The position numbers were made by a program, and so were the translations under genes. This document shows positions 8,847 through 17,838 of a stretch of 64,000 nt of DNA, one piece after another. Within the stretch, counting starts at the first letter, position 1. Every line of letters starts with the position of its first letter. Source of the DNA: Acetobacter oryzoeni. GTDB lineage: Bacteria > Pseudomonadota > Alphaproteobacteria > Acetobacterales > Acetobacteraceae. The stretch spans positions 1,702,001 through 1,766,000 of the forward strand of contig NZ_CP042808.1 of assembly GCF_004014775.2 (NCBI RefSeq). Reading direction: 5' to 3'. Below the pieces are notes generated by a model that made no database searches, was not told the origin of the DNA, and saw only the letters and a list, made by a program, of their open reading frames with translations.

Positions 8847-11501
8847 CTAGCCTGCTGCCTGTGCGTGGTCTTCCTGCGCGGCTTCCTTGCGCAATTCATA
8901 CAGAAGATCCAGCGCGGCACGGGGTGTCAGGCTATCCGGGTCAATGTCCATCAAACGTTTACTTAACGTATTTTGGGGCTCAGGGGGTAATGTCTTCTGC
9001 GTGTCAAACAGCGGAAGCGGTTCGGGTATTGTATTTTCAGCACGTTCCAGCTCCCGCAGCAGGCGCCCTGCCCGGTCCACCACCGCGTGTGGTACACCGG
9101 CCAACCGCGCAACGTGTACACCCCAGCTTTTTTTGGCTGATCCTGCAAGCACTTCATGCAAAAACACAATTTGTCCCCGCCATTCCCGCACCGCCATAGT
9201 ATGCAGGGAAAGCCGCGGGAGTGTATCCACCAAGCGCGAAAGTTCATGAAAATGCGTTGCAAAGATTGCACGGCAGCGCACGCTTGAATGCAAAGCCTCC
9301 AACACAGCCCATGCAATTGCCAAACCATCCAACGTGGCCGTGCCACGCCCTATCTCATCCACCACAACCAAAGAACGCGGGCCAGCCTGGTTAAGAATGG
9401 CGGCGGTTTCCGTCATTTCCACCATAAAGGTAGAACGCCCGCGCGCCAGATCATCCGAAGCACCCACGCGGGAAAAAAGCTGATCCACCACCCCGATTCG
9501 TACCCGATCAGCCGGAACGGGAAAACCGCCTTGCGCCAGAATAACCGCCAGTGCTGTCTGGCGCAGATAGGTGGATTTACCAGCCATATTTGGCCCGGTT
9601 AGCAGCATAACACGCTGCTGTGGCGCCAGATCACACGTGTTGGGTGTAAAACGTGTGCCGGCTGGCAGGGCGGCTTCCACCACTGGGTGGCGGCATCCTT
9701 CCAGCGCAAAAGCAAAATCCTCAGTCACCTCTGGCCGGCACCACGTTCCATTACCCGCCAAATCTGCGCAGGATTGCAAAACATCCAGCACAGCCAAAGC
9801 CTGCGCCAAAACCGGCATGCTGCGTTCTGCCAAAACCTGTTCAACCAGCGCGCCGAACAATTCTTTTTCACGCTGGGATGCTTTTTCTGCGGCCTCGGTT
9901 ATGCGGGCATCCAGCGTTGAGAGTTCTTCTGTAGCAAAACGCGCATTGCTGGCTGTGCCTTGCCGTAAAATAAGCTCTGGCTTGTCCTTAAGCTTGGCGC
10001 TGGCTGCTACGGGCACTTCCATCACATAGCCAAGCTGGGCGTGATGGCGAATTTTAAGGCTGTTCAGGCCATAATGTGCCGCATATTTGGCCTGTAAGCC
10101 CGCTATCAGGCGGCGTGAATCATCTCGCAATCCACGGTATTCATCCAGCTTAGCATCATAGCCTTGCGCAATAACACCACCATCATCCAACCGAGCCGGA
10201 AGGTTTTCCGCCAGCGCACGTGCCAGTTCGGCCTCCAGCGCCTGCCCTCCGCCCAACCGTGTAACCGCCTGATGTAACGCCGGGGGCAATACGGCATCAG
10301 CAGCCGTAAGAATACGCGCAGCCTCCCGCGCCACCATAAGGCCATCACGCATGGCAGCCAGATCTCGCGGTTGCCCACGCCCAAGGGATAAACGGCCAAG
10401 TGCGCGTGCAATATCTGGAGCTTTTTTAAGCGTTCCGCGCAACGCCTCACGTCGCACCGCATCTTCCTTCAGCCACCACCAGCCTTCCTGCCGGGCGGCA
10501 ATCTGGCCTGCATGTGTAAGCGGGGCAGCCAGCCATTCTGCCAACATACGTGCCCCGGCTGCACTAACCGTACGGTTTACGGCAGAAAATAGTGTGTGCT
10601 CATCCCCTCCGTCCCGCGCACGTAAAATGTCCAAACTGGCGCGTGTGGCCGGATCTATACCCAGAATGCCACTTTCATTTTGCGGAACAGGATGTGCCAG
10701 ACGCGGCAACTTGCCTGCCTGACTGCGCTGAACGTATTCCACCGCCATAGCAGCGGCCACGCTTTCTTCATCCGTAAAGGTGCCAAAGGCTTCTATGCTG
10801 GCCACATCAAAAGCACTGGCCAGACGCTGGCGTGCCGTATCTGCGCCCGATGCCACGGTTTCTGGCGCACGGCGGGCCTCGTAATCCGCCAGATTAAGAA
10901 TGGCAGGCGCAAGAATTTCCGCAGGGTCCAGACGGCCTAAAAGCGCGGGAAGCCCTTTGCCTGTCAGGCTTTCAGTTTCAAACAACCCCGTTGAAACATC
11001 AATCCACGCAGCGCCAATAACTGTATCGGCAAAGGATGCCTCTGCTTTTTTGCTTTTTCCCTTTGTTTGCGGCGCTGTGAGTGCCAATGCGAGCAAAAGG
11101 TTAGAACGCCCAGGCTCCAGCAGTTCATCTTCTGTAAGCGTGCCGGGAGTAATGACTCTTACAACGCCACGCGCCAAAGGCCCCTTGCTTGCTGGCCTGC
11201 CTTTACGGGGCGTTTCTGTCTGTTCTGCCACCGCCACCCGGAAGCCGCGCCGGATCAAACGCGCAAGATAGGCCGGCGCTGCCGCCACAGGCACCCCACA
11301 CATGGGAATCGGTTCCCCCGCATGTGTGCCGCGTGCTGTTAGGGCAATATCCAGCGCAGCCGCTGCGGCCGTGGCATCATCAAAAAACAATTCGTAAAAA
11401 TCACCCATGCGAAAAAACAGCAGGGCTTCAGGATTTTCGGCCTTAAGGGTGAACCACTGCGCCATTGCTGGCGTAGCACCTTTGGAGGAAATGCGTGTCA
11501 T
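8847..11501 (-). CDS. mutS: DNA mismatch repair protein MutS
   Basis: Recognises mispairs and small loops and recruits MutL. The 884-residue protein has the mismatch-binding motif GDFYELF near residue 30, the connector and lever regions, and the C-terminal ATPase with Walker A GPNMAGKST, the DDLARGRSTFMVEM segment and Walker B VVVDEIGRGTATLDG. The open frame runs on to 11750, but that would overlap the upstream gene by about 200 bases and add a Cys/Arg-rich stretch foreign to MutS. The ATG at 11501 (MTRISSKGATPAMAQW) matches the family N-terminus and has a nearby purine-rich site. The TPR gene stop is 41 bases upstream. Confidence 0.96.
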   Translation of the reverse strand: MTRISSKGATPAMAQWFTLKAENPEALLFFRMGDFYELFFDDATAAAAALDIALTARGTHAGEPIPMCGVPVAAAPAYLARLIRRGFRVAVAEQTETPRKGRPASKGPLARGVVRVITPGTLTEDELLEPGRSNLLLALALTAPQTKGKSKKAEASFADTVIGAAWIDVSTGLFETESLTGKGLPALLGRLDPAEILAPAILNLADYEARRAPETVASGADTARQRLASAFDVASIEAFGTFTDEESVAAAMAVEYVQRSQAGKLPRLAHPVPQNESGILGIDPATRASLDILRARDGGDEHTLFSAVNRTVSAAGARMLAEWLAAPLTHAGQIAARQEGWWWLKEDAVRREALRGTLKKAPDIARALGRLSLGRGQPRDLAAMRDGLMVAREAARILTAADAVLPPALHQAVTRLGGGQALEAELARALAENLPARLDDGGVIAQGYDAKLDEYRGLRDDSRRLIAGLQAKYAAHYGLNSLKIRHHAQLGYVMEVPVAASAKLKDKPELILRQGTASNARFATEELSTLDARITEAAEKASQREKELFGALVEQVLAERSMPVLAQALAVLDVLQSCADLAGNGTWCRPEVTEDFAFALEGCRHPVVEAALPAGTRFTPNTCDLAPQQRVMLLTGPNMAGKSTYLRQTALAVILAQGGFPVPADRVRIGVVDQLFSRVGASDDLARGRSTFMVEMTETAAILNQAGPRSLVVVDEIGRGTATLDGLAIAWAVLEALHSSVRCRAIFATHFHELSRLVDTLPRLSLHTMAVREWRGQIVFLHEVLAGSAKKSWGVHVARLAGVPHAVVDRAGRLLRELERAENTIPEPLPLFDTQKTLPPEPQNTLSKRLMDIDPDSLTPRAALDLLYELRKEAAQEDHAQAAG

Positions 11502-11541
11502 GCCGCTATCATAAAGTGCTCTCACACAGCGGCAACAGCCT

Positions 11542-13416
11542 TTAGGGCACCATATCCGTGCGTTTTTCAGCCATCTTCTGCAAAATCTGCACAACGGTTG
11601 CGATGCAGGGCTGCCACGGGGCATCCCCCTCGCCCGCCTGTGGCTGGCGAATAACCCTAATGGAAGGATACCACAGGCTGCGCACCTCTCCATCTGACTG
11701 AGTAATGGTAGAACCTGCAGCCCAGCGCCAGTCGCCACCAAAACGGTCAAGCAGCAACACGGGCAAACCTAGCAGGCCACCCAGATGCGCTATCATGGTA
11801 TCTACAGTTATCACCACATCCAGCCCCGCCATAACACGGGCTGTTTCCAGCACATCACCTTGCTGTAATTGCGTCATTGGGAATGAAGGCGGCTGCCCTT
11901 CCTCATTTTTTTGAAGCGACTGAAATTCAACATGATCCAACTGCCCCAACGGTGCGAGGGCCTGCAGGTTCATCGAGCGCCTGCGGTCAAACTGATACGT
12001 TGAATTACCCGCCCAACATAGCCCGATACGCAAAGCAGCTTTCTTGCTGGGGGCTGGTTTATGAATGCCTGCAATATCGGGCCGCCATGCAAACGGTGTT
12101 TCCATACCAAGCACATCAGGCAGGCTCATCAGGCCGCAAGCTGCTACGGCTTTTGGCGCATGTTGGCTTGTGCAAACCGTGACATGAGGCAGACGAGCTA
12201 AATCCATCTGCTGCACAAAGCTGCGTATGCTTTGCGGCACATACAGCAAAACCGGAACACGCTGAGCCGCCGGAGCAACATAGCGCAGAAACTGCAACAC
12301 ATCGCCCAATCCCTGCTCTGCATAGAGCAGCACAGGCTTTTCCTGCGGAGTGCCATCCCACCGAGGCAACCCGGCTGCACAAGTAGGAGGGGCAATAAGG
12401 TTCTGGCGTGCCTCAAACAGCTTCCAACCTTCAGCAAAGCGGCCTTGGGCCAGATACAGCACGCCGCGGTTCATACGTGCTCGGGCGGCATCCGTGCTAT
12501 TACCTGCCTGTTTTTCCACCTTGCAAAACAAGGCCTCCGCCTGCGTATTTTCACCCAGATCAGCAAGAACCGTGGCGTAATTGAGCATCAGGCGCGTATC
12601 ATTCTGCTGCAATGCGCATGCGGCTTGCAATTCCTGCGCGGCTTCTTGCAAGCGGCCCAGCGCCATCTGCACCAGCCCCAGATTACTGCGTGTTTCTGCT
12701 GCTTTGGGGGCCAGTTGCGCAGATTTCACTAAAACATCCCGGGCCTTCTCATAACTGCGTGCCGCAAACAACGCCGCCCCATGATTGGCCAGAGCAGGTG
12801 CGGATGTTGGAAGTTCAGCGGCTACAATTCGGAAATAAGGTTCGGCCTCTGCCGCTTTGCCAGCGCCATGCAGGATCATGCCATGCAGATTTTGTGCAAA
12901 CAGGTTTTGTGTATCCAACCGCAAGGCCTTGCTGGAAACCTCTATTGCTTTTTCCAACTGCCCATGACGTGACAAAAAAGCAGCCAGAGCCAGATGCCGC
13001 TCCTGCTCCAATGGCCGTAACTTTATAGCTGTGCGCAAAGCACGTTCAGCCTCTGCAATGCGCTGCTGTGCTTCCAGAACAGAGGCCATGGCATCATGCG
13101 CACGCGGATCTTTGGGAGATGCAAGAACAGCCACATGAATGGCTGCCCGTGCCGCCTCCACCTGCCCTTCTGCCAGCAAGGCCAAACCCAGTGTAATATG
13201 AAAATGCGGTTCTGCCTGTAACTGCACAGCCTTAGCCGCAAAAGCCACCGCGGCACGGTTATCCCCACCCGCACGCGCCACACAGGCCATGCCATGCAGT
13301 GCGCCAGCGTGGTGCGGATTCTGCCGCAAGCAGTTTTGCAGAAGACGTAATGCCTGCTCCGCATTGCCCTGCGCCAACAATACCAGTGCAGATTCTACCT
13401 GCGTATCCATCTGCAT
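11542..13416 (-). CDS. TPR-repeat protein with GT9-like glycosyltransferase domain
   Basis: The 624-residue product starts with about nine tetratricopeptide repeats (residues 5-330; for example GNAEQALRLLQNCLRQNPHHAGAL and later YEKARDVLVKSAQLAPKAAETRSNLG). It ends in a domain like the heptosyltransferase/GT9 fold, with VLLYAEQGLGDVLQFLRY, RIGLCWAGN and a terminal DVVITVDTMIAHLGG motif. This architecture is common in alphaproteobacteria and is usually annotated simply as a TPR protein; sugar donor and acceptor are unknown. No signal peptide is visible, so a cytoplasmic place is likely. Its start is supported by AAGGAG 12 bases upstream and faces a divergent M32 peptidase gene across 84 bases. 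Confidence 0.85.
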   Translation of the reverse strand: MQMDTQVESALVLLAQGNAEQALRLLQNCLRQNPHHAGALHGMACVARAGGDNRAAVAFAAKAVQLQAEPHFHITLGLALLAEGQVEAARAAIHVAVLASPKDPRAHDAMASVLEAQQRIAEAERALRTAIKLRPLEQERHLALAAFLSRHGQLEKAIEVSSKALRLDTQNLFAQNLHGMILHGAGKAAEAEPYFRIVAAELPTSAPALANHGAALFAARSYEKARDVLVKSAQLAPKAAETRSNLGLVQMALGRLQEAAQELQAACALQQNDTRLMLNYATVLADLGENTQAEALFCKVEKQAGNSTDAARARMNRGVLYLAQGRFAEGWKLFEARQNLIAPPTCAAGLPRWDGTPQEKPVLLYAEQGLGDVLQFLRYVAPAAQRVPVLLYVPQSIRSFVQQMDLARLPHVTVCTSQHAPKAVAACGLMSLPDVLGMETPFAWRPDIAGIHKPAPSKKAALRIGLCWAGNSTYQFDRRRSMNLQALAPLGQLDHVEFQSLQKNEEGQPPSFPMTQLQQGDVLETARVMAGLDVVITVDTMIAHLGGLLGLPVLLLDRFGGDWRWAAGSTITQSDGEVRSLWYPSIRVIRQPQAGEGDAPWQPCIATVVQILQKMAEKRTDMVP

Positions 13417-13500
13417 GGGTATAACTGGCTCCTTTTTGTCATCTGATATGCCTCACAAAGTGCATTCCGTGCGCGGCGTGTATGCTTTACCATATGCATC

Positions 13501-15006
13501 ATGAATAAAGCCTATCTTTCCCTTGAACGCCACTTTGCCCGCCTTTCCTCCCTCAATGATGCCATTGGCATACTCTGCTGGGATAAGGAGGTGATCATGC
13601 CCTCCGGCGCAGCAGAACGTCGGGCAGAAAATCTGGCCATGCTGGAAGGCATGCGCCACGAAATTCTAACAGCCCCAGTTATTGCAGAACTGCTGGAACA
13701 GGCAGAACCAGGCGATGATGTCTGGCGCCGTGCCAATCTGGAAGAAATGCGCCGCCTGCATGCCCACGCCACGGCGCTACCCGGAGAACTGGTGGAAGCC
13801 AGCACGCAGGCCACGGCCCGATGCGAAATGGTATGGCGTACCGCGCGCGAGAATGGTGATTTTGCAGCCATTCTGCCCACACTCTCTGAAGTGCTGCGCC
13901 TTACGCGTGAAATTGCGGTTGCCACAGGGGAAAAGCTGGGCCTTTCCCCCTACGATGCGCTGCTGGACACATTTGACCCCGGCACCCGCCAAACGGATAT
14001 AGATCCGGTTTTTACACAGCTTGCCGCCGGCCTGCCTGAACTGATTGGCACCGTGCTGGAAAAACAGAACAGCCTGCCCGCCGCCCCCCCTCTGCCCGGA
14101 CCATTTTCCGTGCCGCGGCAGGAAGCACTGGGCCGCCAGCTTATGCAGCAGCTTGGGTTTGACGTCACTCGCGGGCGGCTGGATGTCAGCACGCACCCAT
14201 TCTGCGGTGGAGCAACGCATGATGTGCGGCTGACCACCCGTTATGATGAAAATGATTTCATTCCCGCCATGATGGGCGTGCTGCATGAAACAGGCCACGC
14301 CTTGTATGATATGGGCTTGCCAGAAACGTGGCTCTCTCAACCTGTTGGGCAGGCTGGCGGCATGACGCTGCATGAAAGCCAATCTCTGCTGATGGAAATG
14401 CAGGTGTGCCGCTCCAATGCCTTTGCAGGTTGGCTGGCCCCCAAACTTCAGGCAGCTTTTGATGTGCCCGCAGGCACAACTGGCTGGGATGCACACAATA
14501 TTCACCGGCTGCTCACCCACGTACAGCCCGGTTTTATCCGAGTAGATGCGGATGAAGTAACATACCCCGCTCACATTCTGGTGCGTTATGAACTGGAAAA
14601 AGCGCTGATTTCCGGGGATTTACCTCTAGCTGATCTGCCTGCCGCATTTAATGAGCGCATTCACGCGCTTCTGGGCCTGCATGTGCCAGATGATGGTCGG
14701 GGCTGCTTGCAGGATATTCATTGGCCGGAGGGGCTATTCGGTTACTTCCCCTGCTACACCCTTGGTGCCTTAACAGCCGCACAACTGCGGGAAGCCGCCT
14801 GCAAGCAGGTGCCACACATTATGCCTGCCATTGCAAAAGGTGATTTTACGCCGCTATTGGGCTGGCTGCGTGAAAACGTGCATGGCCGTGCACGCAGTGC
14901 CTCCATGCCGCAGATTGTGCAGGATGCTACAGGACGCAAGCTGGATGCCTCGGCCTATATGGCCCATATCCACCGCCGTTATGTGGAACGTGCGGAAGAC
15001 GCATAA
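13501..15006 (+). CDS. M32 family carboxypeptidase (Taq type)
   Basis: Zinc metallocarboxypeptidase that trims C-terminal residues from peptides in the cytoplasm. The zinc-binding HEXXH is HETGH (in GVLHETGHALYDMGLPE, near residue 262). The downstream family segment GMTLHESQSLLMEMQ supplies the third ligand. Residues HNIHRLLTHVQPGFIRVDADEVTYPAHI are highly typical of M32. At 501 residues it is full length. The ATG at 13501 follows CATATGCATC with no strong Shine-Dalgarno, and a TATGCT hexamer at 13481-13486 might be a -10, which would make the transcript nearly leaderless. A hairpin follows the stop. Confidence 0.95.
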   Translation: MNKAYLSLERHFARLSSLNDAIGILCWDKEVIMPSGAAERRAENLAMLEGMRHEILTAPVIAELLEQAEPGDDVWRRANLEEMRRLHAHATALPGELVEASTQATARCEMVWRTARENGDFAAILPTLSEVLRLTREIAVATGEKLGLSPYDALLDTFDPGTRQTDIDPVFTQLAAGLPELIGTVLEKQNSLPAAPPLPGPFSVPRQEALGRQLMQQLGFDVTRGRLDVSTHPFCGGATHDVRLTTRYDENDFIPAMMGVLHETGHALYDMGLPETWLSQPVGQAGGMTLHESQSLLMEMQVCRSNAFAGWLAPKLQAAFDVPAGTTGWDAHNIHRLLTHVQPGFIRVDADEVTYPAHILVRYELEKALISGDLPLADLPAAFNERIHALLGLHVPDDGRGCLQDIHWPEGLFGYFPCYTLGALTAAQLREAACKQVPHIMPAIAKGDFTPLLGWLRENVHGRARSASMPQIVQDATGRKLDASAYMAHIHRRYVERAEDA

Positions 15007-15010
15007 TCGC

Positions 15011-15051
15011 AAAAGCCCCTCTTGCCTGACACCTGAATGTGGCAGAGGGGC
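15011..15051. terminator. Hairpin after the M32 peptidase gene
   Basis: GCCCCTCT(T)GCC and GGCAGAGGGGC form an 11-pair stem with one bulge and a 14-base loop, 8 bases after the peptidase stop. It lacks a T-run on the plus strand but has a TTTT run on the minus strand, so its strength as a plus-strand terminator is doubtful. Confidence 0.4.
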
Positions 15052-15152
15052 AGCCGCCCCGCACAGAACGCGTTTGCATAAACACCGTGCAGGCCCGAAA
15101 CTGCTGCATTCATTTTTCACCTGTTTGCAAGATTTCTGACCGGACGCCCCTG

Positions 15153-16304
15153 ATGAAGCATTCTTTCCTGCGTTCTGTTCTGCCGCGCCGCACGGTTTGC
15201 CGTGCCATGCTGGCGGCTGCCCTGTTTTCTCCATTTATGGGCCACCCTGCATGGGCTGTGCATATGCCCAAAGTGCCGGAACTTCCTGCTTCTGCACTGG
15301 TGCCTTTCATGCAGTCCAACCAGCAGATATGGGATGCTGTCTTGCCTCTGCCCGATGGCCGGATGCTGCTGGAAGCCCCGGCATGGGTTGGCAATACTGG
15401 CCCGCAGCTATGGGTTCGGCAGACCGATGGCAGCCTTGCTCCATACCCAAATGCAGACTGGAACAACCGCGAGGCCACAAACGATACCCATTTTGTAGCC
15501 CTTGCAGGCATGACACGCACAGCAGATGGCAGCATCTGGGTGCTGGATAGCGGCGTGCCAAACCGTGAAAAACCACCTGTTGCGGCCCCACGCCTGATCC
15601 AGATTGACCCAACCACCAACACAGTGACCCATACTGTGCCAATAGAAGCCAATCTGCTGCATCAGGGCAGTATTCTTTCTGGCATTGCCGTGCATGGCTC
15701 TACAGCTTATGTGCCAGATTCTGGCGTGGCAGGGCTATTGCTTATCGATATTCCATCTGCATCAGGGCGGCGTTTTCTGGACCACCACCCAGCCCTTACC
15801 GCCACCAAACCGATCCAGACCCCTACAGGCCCGCTGCTGAATGCAAATGGTCAGGCCATTGCCGTAGATACCAGCATGATTGCGGTAAGCCCGGATGGCA
15901 CATGGATTGTTATGCAGCCGCCCGCAGGTTTTCTGTATCGTGTGTCCACCTCCTTGTTCACGGACCCGGACGTAACGCCCGCAGCGTTTGAAGAAGGTGT
16001 GACACAGTGGTATAAAACTCCCGCATTGGGCGGTTTGACCATTGATAATGATGGCACGCTTTATTGGTCTGATATCACCACAGGCAGTATCCTCAGCTAC
16101 ACCGTTGGGCGCATTCCGCGTCGGCTGGTTACGGATGAACGCCTGAAATGGCCCACCACACCCGGTTTGGATGGACATGGGCATTTGTATGTAGCGGCCA
16201 GTCAGCTTGATCACAGCGTGGGCTTTGGGGCGGCAACGCCTTCTATTTCATGGCCTATCACGGTGTATCAGCTTACGCTGCCCACAACGCCTCCACCCCA
16301 ATAA
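15153..16304 (+). CDS. Secreted Yellow/major royal jelly protein-like protein
   Basis: The 383-residue product opens with a twin-Arg-like basic region and a hydrophobic core (PRRTVCRAMLAAALFSPFMGHPAWA), a probable Sec signal peptide cleaved after AWA. The mature part has the beta-propeller signatures of the Yellow/MRJP group: a long GMTRTADGSIWVLDSGVPNR stretch, IQIDPTTNTV, LSGIAVHGSTAYVPDSGVAGLLLID, IAVSPDGTWIV and GGLTIDNDGTLYWSDITTGSI. Bacterial members are periplasmic or secreted and mostly uncharacterised; a lactonase-like or ligand-binding role is possible but unproven. The open frame extends upstream to 15039, but only the ATG at 15153 gives a sensible signal peptide. thrC follows 67 bases downstream. 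Confidence 0.8.
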   Translation: MKHSFLRSVLPRRTVCRAMLAAALFSPFMGHPAWAVHMPKVPELPASALVPFMQSNQQIWDAVLPLPDGRMLLEAPAWVGNTGPQLWVRQTDGSLAPYPNADWNNREATNDTHFVALAGMTRTADGSIWVLDSGVPNREKPPVAAPRLIQIDPTTNTVTHTVPIEANLLHQGSILSGIAVHGSTAYVPDSGVAGLLLIDIPSASGRRFLDHHPALTATKPIQTPTGPLLNANGQAIAVDTSMIAVSPDGTWIVMQPPAGFLYRVSTSLFTDPDVTPAAFEEGVTQWYKTPALGGLTIDNDGTLYWSDITTGSILSYTVGRIPRRLVTDERLKWPTTPGLDGHGHLYVAASQLDHSVGFGAATPSISWPITVYQLTLPTTPPPQ

Positions 16305-16371
16305 AGGCTACAGGCTTTCCCCCTAAAAAGGACACTTCGCGGCGTTCGCCATTCAGGATATAAGTTTCTCC

Positions 16372-17772
16372 ATGCGCTATATTTCCACTCGCGGGAATGC
16401 TCCCGTCCTTTCCTTTGCCGATGTTCTGCTTACCGGTCTTGCCGAGGATGGCGGCCTGTATCTGCCCGAAACATGGCCCGAACTCTCGCTATCTGATTGG
16501 GAAAGCCTGCGTGGCCTGCCCTATCCGGAACTGGCGGCCCGTGTTCTGGCCCCGTTTGCAGCACCGGATATTGATCTGGAAACACTGCGCAGCCTGTGCG
16601 CCAGGGCCTATGCCAACTTTGACCACCCAGCCATTGTGCCACTGACACAGGTGGAAGATGGCCTGTTTGTGCAAGAACTGTTCCACGGCCCCACGCTGGC
16701 GTTCAAGGACATGGCCATGCAGGTGCTGGGCCAGCTTTTTGAACATGTGCTGACCCAGCGGAATGACCACGTGACCATTGTTGGTGCGACCTCTGGCGAT
16801 ACAGGTTCTGCCGCCATTGAAGCCTGCCGCGGGCGGGACCGTCTGTCTGTTATCATCCTGCACCCCAAAGGCCGCACATCCGAAGTGCAGCGCCGCCAGA
16901 TGACAACCGTGCTGGATTCCAACGTGACCAATCTGGCCGTTGAAGGCACGTTTGATGACTGTCAGGATCTGGTAAAGGCTCTGTTTGCTGATCTGCCTTT
17001 CCGCCGGGAAATGCATCTTTCCGCCGTCAATTCCATCAACTGGGCGCGTATTGCGGCTCAGATTCCCTATTACGTTTATGCGGCCCTGAACTTTGGCGCC
17101 CCAGAGCGTGAAGTTTCCTTTGCTGTGCCAACAGGCAACTTTGGCAACATTCTTGCCGCTTGGGCTGCACGCAAAATGGGGCTGCCTATCAAGCATCTGT
17201 GCGTTGGCTCCAACCGGAACGATATTCTCACCCGGTTCCTGAATGCCAATGACATGACAATCAAAGGTGTGGTGCCCAGCCTTTCACCTTCCATGGACAT
17301 TCAGGTTTCTTCCAACTTTGAACGCCTGCTGTTTGAACTTCTGGGGCGTGATTCCGCTGCCTGCGCACGTATCATGACGGGCTTCCGCGCCACCGGGCAT
17401 ATGGATGTGCCTGAAGAAGTATGGGAAAATGCCCGCACCGTCTTCTCCGGCCTTGCGCTGGATGATGAACAGACGGAAGCAGAAATTCGTAACCTGCACC
17501 AGAAATCCAATTATCTGGCAGACCCCCACAGCGCCATTGGCATTGCTGCGGGCCGCAAGTTCCGGCAGCCGGGCGTGCCCATGATTGCAGAAGCCACAGC
17601 GCATCCGGCCAAGTTCCCGGATGCCATGGTGGCGGCTACGGGTATTCATCCAGCATTGCCTGTGCATCTGGAAGATCTGTTTGAGCGGGAAGAACGTTAT
17701 CGCACCGTTCCGGCAACCGAAGGCGCAATTAAAGATGCCGTGCGCGCTGCGGTACTGGCAAACGCTCCCTAA
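16372..17772 (+). CDS. thrC: Threonine synthase
   Basis: PLP enzyme that converts O-phosphohomoserine to threonine. The 466-residue protein begins MRYISTRGNAPVLSFADVLL, the standard start of the longer bacterial/fungal ThrC form. The PLP lysine lies in FHGPTLAFKDMAMQ (around residue 110), followed by the phosphate-binding VGATSGDTGSAAIEAC and the AVPTGNFGNILAAW segment. No frameshift or missing motif. A good intrinsic terminator follows the gene, so thrC is probably the end of its unit. Confidence 0.97.
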   Translation: MRYISTRGNAPVLSFADVLLTGLAEDGGLYLPETWPELSLSDWESLRGLPYPELAARVLAPFAAPDIDLETLRSLCARAYANFDHPAIVPLTQVEDGLFVQELFHGPTLAFKDMAMQVLGQLFEHVLTQRNDHVTIVGATSGDTGSAAIEACRGRDRLSVIILHPKGRTSEVQRRQMTTVLDSNVTNLAVEGTFDDCQDLVKALFADLPFRREMHLSAVNSINWARIAAQIPYYVYAALNFGAPEREVSFAVPTGNFGNILAAWAARKMGLPIKHLCVGSNRNDILTRFLNANDMTIKGVVPSLSPSMDIQVSSNFERLLFELLGRDSAACARIMTGFRATGHMDVPEEVWENARTVFSGLALDDEQTEAEIRNLHQKSNYLADPHSAIGIAAGRKFRQPGVPMIAEATAHPAKFPDAMVAATGIHPALPVHLEDLFEREERYRTVPATEGAIKDAVRAAVLANAP

Positions 17773-17798
17773 CACCCCACATCTTACTTTCCCGTGTC

Positions 17799-17829
17799 AG
17801 GCCGCCTTGCCCGGCGGCCTTTCTTTTTC
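17799..17829 (+). terminator. Intrinsic terminator after thrC
   Basis: AGGCCGCC (17799-17806) pairs with GGCGGCCT (17813-17820) across a 6-base loop, followed by TTCTTTTTC. It ends only 9 bases before the ATG of the M16 protease gene, so transcripts for the latter must either read through or start within this hairpin region. Confidence 0.85.
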
Positions 17830-17838
17830 AGGACAAGA

